DNA of 64,000 nt from positions 1 to 64,000 of the forward strand of contig CAZEJG010000003.1 of assembly GCA_964511625.1 (NCBI GenBank). The letters run 5' to 3'. The notes under the pieces are model-generated. The model was not told where the DNA came from, did no database searches, and worked only from the letters and a program-made list of their open reading frames with translations. Made by a program: the position numbers and the translations under genes. The number at the start of each line of letters is the position of its first letter. The first letter of the stretch is position 1. Shown one piece after another: positions 45,792-53,706 of the stretch. Source of the stretch: Pseudohoeflea sp964511625. GTDB taxonomy: Bacteria; Pseudomonadota; Alphaproteobacteria; Rhizobiales; Rhizobiaceae.

Positions 45792-46732
45792 CTCTCACCT
45801 TTCTGATAGGGGATCATCAGCGCCTTGGGATAGCCGGCCCGCCGGGCAACCAGCACCAGCGCCGCGATCGACAGCACATAGGGCAGCATCAGGAACACCT
45901 GGTAGGGGATCGCCCCGCCGGTCAGCTGCTGCAGGCGGACCTGGTAGGCGTCGAAGGCGGCGAAAAGGATGGCGCCGATCAGCGCCTTGCCTGGCCGCCA
46001 CGAGCCGAAGACCACCAGCGCGATGGCGATCCAGCCGCGCCCGTTGATCATTTCGAAGAAGAAGGAATTGAACGCCGACATGGTCAGGAACGCGCCGCCG
46101 ATCGCCATCAGCGCCGACCCGGCCATCACCGCGCCCATGCGGACCATCGTCACCGAAATGCCCTGCGCCTCGACGGCGGAGGGGTTTTCGCCGACAGCGC
46201 GGACGGCGACGCCCGCCGGTGTCCTGTAGAGGATCCAGGCAACCAGCGCCACGCAGACGAAGGCGAAATAGGTCAGCGGAGTCTGGTTGAACAGCGCCTG
46301 GCCGATCACGGGAATATCCGAGAGAACCGGGATCTCGAAAGGCTGGAACGCCTCGATCTTCGGCGGCGATGAGACTTCCGGCAAAAGGATGCGGTAGCTG
46401 AAATAGGTGAGCGATGTCGCAAGCAGCGTCACCCCGATGCCGGTGACATGCTGCGACAGTCCCAGCGGAACGGTGAGAAGCCCGTGAAGCGCCCCGAAGG
46501 CTGCGCCGGTGAGGGCTGCCACCAGCACGCCCGTCCACAGCCCGAAGCCGAGATAGACCGTGAACCAGCCGGCGAAGGCGCCTGCGGTCATGATCCCCTC
46601 GATGCCGAGATTGAGCACACCCGCCCGTTCGCAGACGAGTTCCCCCATGGTCGCGAAGATCAGCGGCGAGGCGATCCGGATCGCCGCCACCCAGAAACTC
46701 GCCGTCAACAGGATCTCGAAGGCTTCCATCAT
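45788..46732 (-). CDS. Nucleoside-type ABC transporter permease (NupQ/YufQ-like), second subunit
   Basis: 314-residue BPD_transp_2 permease with about eight to nine helices and the conserved GELVCERAGVLNLGIEGIM opening and VGENPSAVEAQGISV loop seen in Bmp-system permeases. Partner of the permease at 47067. Separated from it by a 334-bp repeat block, so it may be separately or less expressed. Overlaps codA by four bases. Confidence 0.9.
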   Translation of the reverse strand: MMEAFEILLTASFWVAAIRIASPLIFATMGELVCERAGVLNLGIEGIMTAGAFAGWFTVYLGFGLWTGVLVAALTGAAFGALHGLLTVPLGLSQHVTGIGVTLLATSLTYFSYRILLPEVSSPPKIEAFQPFEIPVLSDIPVIGQALFNQTPLTYFAFVCVALVAWILYRTPAGVAVRAVGENPSAVEAQGISVTMVRMGAVMAGSALMAIGGAFLTMSAFNSFFFEMINGRGWIAIALVVFGSWRPGKALIGAILFAAFDAYQVRLQQLTGGAIPYQVFLMLPYVLSIAALVLVARRAGYPKALMIPYQKGER

Positions 46733-46747
46733 GGCCGTACCTCGATG

Positions 46748-46830
46748 CCGTCATCCTCGGGCTCGACCCGAGGATCCAGTTCGTGATGCGCCGAAACGGC
46801 ATGGATGCCCGGATCAAGTCCGGGCATGAC
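46748..46830. repeat. Extragenic palindromic element, two hairpins (copy A)
   Basis: Two hairpins in tandem: ATCCTCGGG-CTCGA-CCCGAGGAT (46753-46775) and ATGCCCGGA-TCAAG-TCCGGGCAT (46805-46827). Framed by GTCAT and ATGAC. The same layout recurs at 53434-53516. A typical rhizobial-type mobile palindromic repeat. Confidence 0.85.
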
Positions 46831-46856
46831 GACCGAGGGAGATGCGGCCGCGGCTA

Positions 46857-47038
46857 CCCCCCTCTGTCGGCCATGCCGACATCTCCCCCACAAGGGGGGA
46901 GAGGGGAGGTCTTCGCGCTGGCCCGTCGCCAAAGCGGTTCCGCGGCGAAAGAGGCTGTTGCTGTAGCGCGCGCGACGGGCGCCTTGCACCACTCTCCCCC
47001 CTCGCGGGGGAGATGTCACCGGAGGTGACAGAGGGGGG
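46857..47038. repeat. 182-bp inverted-repeat element inside the nucleoside-transport operon
   Basis: Ends are CCCCCCTCTGTC (46857-46868) and GACAGAGGGGGG (47027-47038), perfect over 12 bp. Inner arms ATCTCCCCC (46881-46889)/GGGGGAGAT (47006-47014) and GGGGGGAGA (46894-46902)/TCTCCCCCC (46993-47001) also pair. The centre is about 90 bases with no gene. It looks like two inverted copies of the CCCCTCTGTC...CATCTCCCCC-type repeat, and together could form a long stem in the polycistronic mRNA. Confidence 0.82.
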
Positions 47039-47066
47039 GCGCTAACGACGAACGAGTACATCATCC

Positions 47067-48116
47067 CTACCTCCACCTGATCCGGTAGCGCATCAGCATC
47101 ATGGCGGTGACCATGGTCAGAAGCGAGGAGGCGACCATGACCTGGGCGATGTAGCTCGGCACGTTGGCCGCCCGGCTCATCGCGTCGGCGCCGACGAAAA
47201 TGCCGGCGACGAAGATGGCGGCGGCGACGACGCCGAGCGGATTGAGCATGGCGAGCATCGCCACCACGATGCCGGTGTAGCCGTAGCCCGGCGACAGATC
47301 GAGCGTCAGGTTGCCCTTCAGGCCCGCCACTTCCGAGAAGCCGGCAAGGGCCGCCAGCCCGCCGGAGATCAGCGCGGTCTTGGCCAGCACCCGGTTGACC
47401 GGAATGCCGGCGAAACGCGCGGCTTCGGCATTGTGACCGACGGCGCGCATCTCGTAGCCGAGCACGGTCTTCTTCATGATGAACCAGACGATGCCGGCGG
47501 AGACGATCGCCAGCACGAAACCGTAATGCAGGCGCTTGCCGGTGATGATGCGGGGCAGCTTGGCTTCCGCGATGATACGCTTGGACTGCGGCCAGCCGAG
47601 CCCCATCGGGTCCTTGAGCGGCCCCTCGAGCAGGAGCGAGACAAAGAGGATGACGATGAAGTTGAGAAGCAGCGTGGTCACCACCTCGTCGACGCCGAAC
47701 CGGGTCTTCAGGATGGCGGGGCCGAGCAGCACCAGCGCGCCGGCGAGCATAGCGGCGACCATGATGATCGGGATGAGACCGAAGGCGGGGATCGTGATCG
47801 CCCCGGTGCCGAGCACAACGGTCATCACCGCGCCGATATAGAGCTGGGCTTCTGCGCCGATGTTCCACAGCCGCGCCCGGAAGGCGACGGCGACGGCAAG
47901 GCCGGTAAAGATCAGCGGCGTCGCCCGCGTCAGGGTTTCCAGAATGGCGAACTGGGTACCGGCAGCCCCCTTGAGGACGAGCCAGAAGACGGTGAGCGGA
48001 TTGGCGCCCGCCAGCATGACGAGGATCGAGGAGAAGATCACCGCGCCGGCGATGGCGAGCGCCGTGAAGCCGAGCGTGCGCGCGAGCGACGGGGCAGGGC
48101 GAGGTTCAAGCCGCAT
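47067..48116 (-). CDS. Nucleoside-type ABC transporter permease (NupP/YufP-like)
   Basis: 349-residue permease of the BPD_transp_2 family with nine or more helices. The block AFRARLWNIGAEAQLYIGAVMTVVLG and the FGVDEVVTTLLLNFIVILFVSLLLEGP region are typical of Bmp-system permeases (YufP/NupP). Its start overlaps the ATPase stop by 11 bases. It works with the ATPase, the BMP binding protein and the second permease. Confidence 0.92.
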   Translation of the reverse strand: MRLEPRPAPSLARTLGFTALAIAGAVIFSSILVMLAGANPLTVFWLVLKGAAGTQFAILETLTRATPLIFTGLAVAVAFRARLWNIGAEAQLYIGAVMTVVLGTGAITIPAFGLIPIIMVAAMLAGALVLLGPAILKTRFGVDEVVTTLLLNFIVILFVSLLLEGPLKDPMGLGWPQSKRIIAEAKLPRIITGKRLHYGFVLAIVSAGIVWFIMKKTVLGYEMRAVGHNAEAARFAGIPVNRVLAKTALISGGLAALAGFSEVAGLKGNLTLDLSPGYGYTGIVVAMLAMLNPLGVVAAAIFVAGIFVGADAMSRAANVPSYIAQVMVASSLLTMVTAMMLMRYRIRWR

Positions 48117-49653
48117 CGGCGTCGCCCTCCAGTCCGTGACCGGCCATCAGGATGCCGAGCTCGCGCTGGCTGCGCTCGCCGCGCGCCGACGGCGCCGACA
48201 ACCGGCCCTCCGACATCACCACGATCCGGTCGGAGAGCGACTGGATCTCGTCGAGGTCTTCGGAGATCAGCAGGATCGCAGCCCCCCGGTCGCGCGCCTC
48301 GATGAGCTTGCGGTGCACATAGGCGACAGCGCCGACGTCGAGGCCTCGGGTGGGCTGGCTGGCGAGGATGACGTCCGGGTCTCCGTCGAGCGCCCGGCCG
48401 AGAATGAGTTTCTGCATGTTGCCGCCCGACAGAAGCCGCACGCGGGCGTTTTCCGAGGGGCACTTGACGTCGTAATCGCTGATGATCTGGCGGGCGAAAA
48501 CGGCAGCGGCGTTCCAGTCGATGATGCCGAAGCGCGAGAATCGTCGGGTCGGATAGGCCTCCGAGATCACGTTCTCGGCGACGCTCATGTCGCCGATCAT
48601 GCCGGTGGCGTGGCGGTCCTCGGGAATGCGGCCGAGCTTGTTCGCGAGCGCCTTGCGCGGGGTCCAGCCGCTCATCGTCTCGCCGTGGATGCGGATCGTC
48701 CCGGAGGTCAGCGGTAGCGTGCCAGCGATCGCCGCGGCAAGTGCGGCCTGACCATTGCCGGAAATGCCGGCGAGCCCGGTGATTTCGCCGGCGCGTAGCT
48801 CCAGCGTGATGTCCTTCAGTCCCGCGCCCCCCTCGGCTTTCGTCGCGGCTTTTTCGAGCGCGAAGAGCACCTTGCCCGGCGTGGCGGGCGCCACCTCGTC
48901 CTTGGGCAGTTCGGAGCCCACCATCAGCTGCGCCAGATCGTGCGTGTCGGTCTCGCCGATGGCGCGGGCTCCGGCGACCGTGCCGGAACGCAGCACCACG
49001 ACGCGATCGCAGACGGCCATCACCTCGTGCAGCTTGTGCGAGATGAAGATGACGGAAAGCCCATCGGCGACGAGCTTCTTCAGGGTATTGAAGAGCGCTT
49101 CGACCTCCATCGGCGTCAGCACCGCCGTCGGCTCGTCGAGAATGAGAATACGGGCGTCGCGATAAAGCGCCTTGAGGATTTCGACGCGCTGCCGTTCGCC
49201 CACGGACAGTTCGGTGATCTGCTTGTCGGGATCGACCGCGAGACCGTAATCGGCCGCGAGTTTCGAGATCCGCTCGCGCGCGGCCTTGCGGTCGAGGAAC
49301 GGTCGCCAAATCGGTTGCGTGCCGAGCGCGATATTGTCGAGCACGCTCATCTGTTCGGCGAGCGTGAAATGCTGGTGCACCATGCCGACGCCGGCGTCGA
49401 GTGCGGCGCGCGGATCACCGGCCGGGAGCCGCTTGCCGAAGACCTCGATCGTGCCCTCGTCGGCCGTATAGTGGCCGAAGAGGATGTTCATCAGCGTGGT
49501 CTTGCCGGCGCCGTTCTCGCCCAGAAGGGCCACCACCTCGCCGCGCGCGAGCGACAGCGAGATGGCGTTGTTGGCGGTCAGGTTGCCGAAGCGCTTTGTG
49601 ATCCCCGAAAGGCGGAGAACCTCCTCCGCCTTTCCCCCTTTGCCCTCGTCCAT
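48106..49653 (-). CDS. Nucleoside-type ABC transporter ATP-binding protein, two ABC domains
   Basis: 515-residue duplicated ATPase (YufO/NupO/RbsA-like). N-domain: Walker A GENGAGKTTLMNILFG, LSVGERQRVEILKAL, LILDEPTAVLTPMEV. C-domain from about 260: GISGNGQAALAAAIAG in place of Walker A, LLSGGNMQKLILGRAL, VILASQPTRGLDVGA. The C-domain P-loop is degenerate, the norm in RbsA-type duplicated ATPases. It starts directly at the end of the bmp stop, sharing one base (TGATG). Confidence 0.93.
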   Translation of the reverse strand: MDEGKGGKAEEVLRLSGITKRFGNLTANNAISLSLARGEVVALLGENGAGKTTLMNILFGHYTADEGTIEVFGKRLPAGDPRAALDAGVGMVHQHFTLAEQMSVLDNIALGTQPIWRPFLDRKAARERISKLAADYGLAVDPDKQITELSVGERQRVEILKALYRDARILILDEPTAVLTPMEVEALFNTLKKLVADGLSVIFISHKLHEVMAVCDRVVVLRSGTVAGARAIGETDTHDLAQLMVGSELPKDEVAPATPGKVLFALEKAATKAEGGAGLKDITLELRAGEITGLAGISGNGQAALAAAIAGTLPLTSGTIRIHGETMSGWTPRKALANKLGRIPEDRHATGMIGDMSVAENVISEAYPTRRFSRFGIIDWNAAAVFARQIISDYDVKCPSENARVRLLSGGNMQKLILGRALDGDPDVILASQPTRGLDVGAVAYVHRKLIEARDRGAAILLISEDLDEIQSLSDRIVVMSEGRLSAPSARGERSQRELGILMAGHGLEGDADAA

Positions 49654-50678
49654 CAGCTGGACTTCGGCTCCTCGTCGTTGATTTCGACGGTGAATTCACC
49701 CGACTTGATGGCTTCGCGTTTCTCGTCGACCATCTTCATGGCCTCTTCCGGTACCTTTCCTTCGAAAGTGCCGAGCGGAGCCAGCGACGCGCCGCCTTCC
49801 TTCATGAAGGAATAGACGCCGTAGTCTTCAGCCTTGAACTCGCCGGCCTTGACCTTCTCGATCGCCGCATCGAGCGTCGGCTCGAAGTGCCACAGGGCGG
49901 AAGCGACCACGGTGTCCGGATAGTCGGCCTGCGTATCGATCACGTTGCCGATGGCGAGCAGGCCCTTTTCCTTGGCCGCGTCGGAGACGCCGAAGCGCTC
50001 GGCGTAGAGCACGTCCGCGCCCGCATCGATCTGCGCGAAGGCGGTTTCCTTGGCCTTGGGCGGATCGAACCACGAACCGATGAAGGCGACCTGGAAGGTG
50101 ACGTCCGGATTGATTTCCTTGGCACCCGCCATGAAGGCATGCATCAGCCGGTTGACCTCGGGGATCGGGTAACCGCCGACCATGCCGATATTGTTGGTCT
50201 TGGTCATCGCGCCGGCGATGATGCCGGTCAGGTAGGAGGCGTCCTGGATGTAGTTGTCGAAGACGGCGAAGTTCGGATGCGCGTCGTCGGGCTTGAAGGA
50301 CGAGCCGATGAGGAAGGCCTTGTCGGGGTAGTCGTCGGCGACCGCGCGGGCGGCGTCTTCCACGGCGAAGGCCTCGCCGATGATGAGCTCGTTGCCGGCC
50401 TCGGCATATTCCCGCATCACGCGCTCATAGTCGTTGTTCGACACGCTTTCGGAGAAGACGTATTCGATGTCGCCGCGTTCCTGGGCGGCCATCGCGGCCT
50501 TGTGTATGCGGCTCACCCATTGCTGTTCCACCGGCACGGTATAGATCGCCGCGACCTTGATCGGGTCTGCGGCCCGCGCCGCACCCGTCAGGCCCGGAAG
50601 GGCGAGGGTGACGGCGCCGATGGCGCTGGCGGCCAGCAACTGGCGACGCTTGATGAGGAATTTCGACGTGTTCGACAT
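49653..50678 (-). CDS. BMP-family (basic membrane protein) substrate-binding protein
   Basis: 341-residue periplasmic binding protein with a signal region of about 35 residues (IKRRQLLAASAIGAVTLALPG, possibly Tat). The BMP/PnrA-like domain follows: DPIKVAAIYTVPVEQQWVSRIHKAA, GEAFAVEDAARAVADDYPDKAFLIGSS, GAMTKTNNIGMVGGYPIPEVNRLMHAFMAGAKE. BMP-family proteins bind nucleosides (PnrA, BmpA). With the CodA downstream, a pyrimidine nucleoside or base is a likely ligand, not proven. AGGAG ten bases before the ATG at 50678 supports the start. Confidence 0.9.
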   Translation of the reverse strand: MSNTSKFLIKRRQLLAASAIGAVTLALPGLTGAARAADPIKVAAIYTVPVEQQWVSRIHKAAMAAQERGDIEYVFSESVSNNDYERVMREYAEAGNELIIGEAFAVEDAARAVADDYPDKAFLIGSSFKPDDAHPNFAVFDNYIQDASYLTGIIAGAMTKTNNIGMVGGYPIPEVNRLMHAFMAGAKEINPDVTFQVAFIGSWFDPPKAKETAFAQIDAGADVLYAERFGVSDAAKEKGLLAIGNVIDTQADYPDTVVASALWHFEPTLDAAIEKVKAGEFKAEDYGVYSFMKEGGASLAPLGTFEGKVPEEAMKMVDEKREAIKSGEFTVEINDEEPKSS

Positions 50679-50717
50679 GGCAGACGCTCCTGTTGAGAAC
50701 TGTTCCCGTTTTATAAA

Positions 50718-50736
50718 TTTTGACCAAACGTTAAAA
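50718..50736 (-). promoter_or_regulatory. Inverted repeat in the bmp promoter region
   Basis: TTTTGAC-CAAAC-GTTAAAA (one mismatch) in an AT-rich stretch 40 bases before the bmp ATG. A candidate operator; the regulator is not encoded nearby. Confidence 0.4.
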
Positions 50737-50862
50737 TATAAGCCGGGGGTTGGCAATGCTGGCGCATGGCAAAATCCCATAAAAATGCACAGGCATTGTG
50801 CATCGCCAGGAGGTGCCGATTTTCCATGCGTGCGGTGCTGACCCGCTTCGGCAGCGGCGAGG

Positions 50863-51657
50863 TCAGAGTTTCGGCAGATGCTTCTCCCACAGCGCCTCGA
50901 TGGCGGCGTAGACGCCGGGGCCGCCGGCCACCAGCGGGAAGCGTTCGGTGGTCAGCGCCTGCGGCGCGGGCATTTTCACCGTGCCGCCGGCTTCCATGAT
51001 CATCAGCATGCCGGCGAGGCAATCCCACGGATTCATCGATTCCTCGACATAGCCGATCAGTCGCCCGGCGGCCGCATAGGCGAGCATCAGTCCGCCCGAC
51101 GCGTTGCGGAAGAACATCCCGCCCTGGCCGAGAAGATCGGAGAGAAGCGCCACCACGGCTTTCTCGTCCTCGCGTGCGGCATAGCCGACACCGAGAGATC
51201 CGTCGCCGAGACTTGTGGCGTCCGACACTCTCATCGGCCGGCCGTTGACGAAGGCACCCTTGCCGCGCCCGGCGGAGAAGGTTTCGCCGCTCGCCGGCTC
51301 GCACATCACGCCCACCTCGATGTGGTCGCCATGAACCGCCGAGATGATCACGCACCACTGCGGGATGCCGGCGACGAAATTCGCGGTGCCGTCGATCGGA
51401 TCGATCACCCAGGTCCAGCCGGAGGTGCCGGGCGTGGGCTCATGCTCCTCGCCGACGATGGCGTCGTCGGGATAGACGCGGGCGATCTCGTTGCGGATGA
51501 AGGTCTCGGTGTCACGGTCGGCTTCCGAAACCAGATCCTGATGCCCCTTCTTTTCGATGGTCAGCGTCTCCAGCTTGCGGAAGGAGGCGAGCGCGCTCGC
51601 AGCGGCGCGCTGGGCGAGATCGGTGGCAAAGGCAAGGCGGTCGGAATTGTCGGCCAT
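50863..51657 (-). CDS. Inositol monophosphatase-family phosphatase
   Basis: 264-residue magnesium-dependent phosphatase of the inositol monophosphatase/CysQ superfamily. Metal-binding motifs are visible: DLVSEADRDTE, GEEHEP, WVIDPIDGTANFVAG and NPWDCLAGMLMIMEAGG. Substrates in the family range from inositol phosphate to PAP and histidinol phosphate. A sulfate assimilation operon (cysHDN) lies 4 kb away, but that does not prove a CysQ role. Start at 51657 is chosen because AAGGA precedes it. Confidence 0.88.
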   Translation of the reverse strand: MADNSDRLAFATDLAQRAAASALASFRKLETLTIEKKGHQDLVSEADRDTETFIRNEIARVYPDDAIVGEEHEPTPGTSGWTWVIDPIDGTANFVAGIPQWCVIISAVHGDHIEVGVMCEPASGETFSAGRGKGAFVNGRPMRVSDATSLGDGSLGVGYAAREDEKAVVALLSDLLGQGGMFFRNASGGLMLAYAAAGRLIGYVEESMNPWDCLAGMLMIMEAGGTVKMPAPQALTTERFPLVAGGPGVYAAIEALWEKHLPKL

Positions 51658-51881
51658 GACGGCGTCCTTTCGGAGAACGGATGGGGCGCAAGCGGTGCCC
51701 TGGGGAGGAGGCGCCATCCCGATACCCCCTTAGGCTCCGTCTTGCCAACCCGCGCGGGCGGGCTATCCCCTTGCATGTGCAGGCATGACACGATGATGAC
51801 GATCATTCGCGATGACCCGCCTCCGCTTTTCCTCACCGCTCTTTTCCTCTAGGTCTCCTGTCGTCAGACAGGGAGCAGACC

Positions 51882-52406
51882 ATGAAGATCGTCGCCGTCA
51901 CCATTTCCGACCGCGCCAGCAAGGGCGAGTACGAGGACAAGTCCGGCCCTGCGCTGGAAGACTGGTGCCGCAAGGCCATCGCCTCCGATTTCGAGATGGT
52001 CCGCCGCGTCATTCCCGACGGCATGGAGAGCGTGCGCGACACGCTGATCGAACTCTGCGACGGGGAGGGCGTCGACCTGATCCTGACCACCGGAGGCACC
52101 GGCCCGAGCCCGCGCGACCTCACGCCCGAGGCCATGCGCGAGGTCATCACCATGGAACTGCCGGGTTTCGGTGAACTGATGCGCCGCGTCAGTCTGGAAG
52201 AAGTGCCGACTGCCATCCTGTCGCGCCAGACCGCGGGCGTGCGCGGCAAGACGCTCATCGTCAACGTGCCCGGCAAGCCCGCGGCGATCGACACCTGCCT
52301 GAGGGCCGTCTTCCCCGCGATCCCCTACTGCCTCGACCTGATCGGCGCCGGCCGCATCGAGGGCAATGACGATTTCATCAAGGTGTTCCGCCCGAAGGGG
52401 GCGTGA
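51882..52406 (+). CDS. mogA: Molybdopterin adenylyltransferase MogA
   Basis: 174-residue enzyme that adenylates molybdopterin before molybdenum insertion in molybdenum-cofactor synthesis. The family block LILTTGGTGPSPRDLTPEAM and the C-terminal VNVPGKPAAIDTCLRAVFPAIPYCLDLIG are clear. Divergent from the phosphatase gene, with 224 bases between. No other moa/moe gene is next to it. Confidence 0.92.
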   Translation: MKIVAVTISDRASKGEYEDKSGPALEDWCRKAIASDFEMVRRVIPDGMESVRDTLIELCDGEGVDLILTTGGTGPSPRDLTPEAMREVITMELPGFGELMRRVSLEEVPTAILSRQTAGVRGKTLIVNVPGKPAAIDTCLRAVFPAIPYCLDLIGAGRIEGNDDFIKVFRPKGA

Positions 52407-52483
52407 GGCACGTCGCCTACAGGAAATGAATTGTCTCTTTAGGCCCTTGCCGCGGCTCGCCCGCTTCGCGTACTTAAGCAGAT

Positions 52484-52672
52484 GATGGTTCCCGCCTCTG
52501 ACGAAGCGAGGCGGGATGTAAAAGGGAACACGGTGAGGCGTACCCATCAGGGACCGAAACCGTGGCTGCCCCCGCAACTGTAGGCGGTTGCCGAATCCGA
52601 TCATGCCACTGGCGCATCCCGCGCCGGGAAGGCGGAGGAGGCGAGAACCGCGAGCCAGGAAACCTGCCATCG
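52484..52672 (+). ncRNA. Cobalamin (B12) riboswitch
   Basis: About 190-base aptamer upstream of the CbiM-like gene. Core elements are all present in order: GGTTCCC with GGGAAC, GGGAACACGGTGAGGCG, CCGTGGCTGCCCCCGCAACTG (the B12 box precursor), GCCACTGG, CCGGGAAGGCG, and GCGAGCCAGGAAACCTGCC (the B12 box). The stem CCCGCCTC/GAGGCGGG (52491-52498 and 52508-52515) fits P2. Adenosylcobalamin is expected to lower expression of the downstream gene. Confidence 0.96.
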
Positions 52673-52675
52673 AGC

Positions 52676-52729
52676 GGGCGGAAACGCCCACCCTTCAACT
52701 CGGAACCGCACGGGTGGTGCGGACAGGAG
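52676..52729 (+). promoter_or_regulatory. Riboswitch expression platform and ribosome site
   Basis: After the aptamer, GGGCG-GAAA-CGCCC (52676-52689) is followed by two mutually exclusive pairings: CCACCC (52688-52693) with GGGTGG (52712-52717), or CCGCAC (52706-52711) with GTGCGG (52717-52722). The Shine-Dalgarno CAGGAG (52724-52729) comes right after. The layout suggests translational control. Confidence 0.5.
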
Positions 52730-52736
52730 CGAAAAC

Positions 52737-53417
52737 ATGCATATCGAACCCGGCGTCGTCGACGGCGCCAAGATCCTTTTGAGCTACGCAACTGCGGCCG
52801 CGTCCCTCGGTCTCGCCGCGAAAATGTCGGCAAAGACGCTGCGCGAAGAAGGTGGCATAGCCGCACTCGCCTCGCGCTCGGTGATCACCACCGCGCTCGT
52901 CTTCTCCTTCTTCGAGATCCTGCCGCACTATCCGGTCGGCGTTTCGGAAGTGCACCTCATTCTGGGCTCGACCCTCTATCTTCTTTTTGGTGCCGGTCCG
53001 GCCGCCATCGGTCTCGCAGCCGGTCTTCTCCTGCAGGGCCTTTTCTTCGCGCCCTTCGACCTGCCGCAATACGGCATGAACGTCACCACGCTTCTGGTGC
53101 CGCTCTGGGGCGTTTCGATGCTCGCCAAACGCGTCATCCGCAAGGAGGCCGCCTATGTCGATCTGGGCTACGGCCAGGCGCTGGCGCTGTCGACCGCCTA
53201 TCAGGGGGGCGTCGTCGCCTGGGTCGGCTTCTGGGCGCTCTACGGCCACGGTTTCACCGCCGCCAATCTGGCGTCGATCGGTTCCTTCGGCGCGGCCTAT
53301 ATGCTCGTCGTGCTGCTCGAGCCGCTGATCGATCTGGCGGTGCTCGCCGGCGCCAAGGCGACCCGCGCGCTCTCCTCCGGTCCGCTCTTCTATTCGCGTC
53401 TGCATCAGAGCGCGTAG
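52737..53417 (+). CDS. CbiM-like cobalt transport protein (ECF S-type), solitary
   Basis: 226-residue membrane protein opening with MHIEPGVVDGAK. The conserved N-terminal Met-His-Ile is the metal-binding N-terminus of the CbiM family, where the His2 side chain and amino group chelate Co(II). Six helices follow (TTALVFSFFEILPHYPVG, LILGSTLYLLFGAGPAAIGLAAGLLLQG, PQYGMNVTTLLVPLWGVSMLAK). CbiM normally works with CbiN/Q/O; none is nearby. The B12 riboswitch in front supports a cobalt role. Confidence 0.86.
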   Translation: MHIEPGVVDGAKILLSYATAAASLGLAAKMSAKTLREEGGIAALASRSVITTALVFSFFEILPHYPVGVSEVHLILGSTLYLLFGAGPAAIGLAAGLLLQGLFFAPFDLPQYGMNVTTLLVPLWGVSMLAKRVIRKEAAYVDLGYGQALALSTAYQGGVVAWVGFWALYGHGFTAANLASIGSFGAAYMLVVLLEPLIDLAVLAGAKATRALSSGPLFYSRLHQSA

Positions 53418-53433
53418 GACGAACTATTTTCCG

Positions 53434-53516
53434 TCATCCTCGGCCCTGTGCCGAGGATCTACTGCACGGCGACGTGACAACAGCCGGTAGATGCTCGGGA
53501 CAAGCCCGAGCATGAC
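53434..53516. repeat. Extragenic palindromic element, two hairpins (copy B)
   Basis: ATCCTCGG-CCCTGTG-CCGAGGAT (53436-53458) and ATGCTCGGG-ACAAG-CCCGAGCAT (53491-53513), framed by GTCAT and ATGAC. Same architecture as 46748-46830. Confidence 0.85.
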
Positions 53517-53551
53517 GTCAGGAGAGAGCGGCCCATGCCGCATAGCTTCCA

Positions 53552-53580
53552 CCCCGGCCTGAAATGGCCGGGGTCTTTCG
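53552..53580 (+). terminator. Terminator after the CbiM-like gene
   Basis: Stem CCCCGGCC (53552-53559) and GGCCGGGG (53566-53573), then TCTTTCGTTT. Confidence 0.72.
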
Positions 53581-53706
53581 TTTCGCGCGGCACTTCGCCT
53601 CTGCCGTCGCAAAAGCATAGCATTTGCAATCTAAGCCCCGTCTGATGCATGGTCATGGACGGGGTTCCGTCGATTGGCGGGACGCGGGTGAGTACGGAGT
53701 ACGTCT

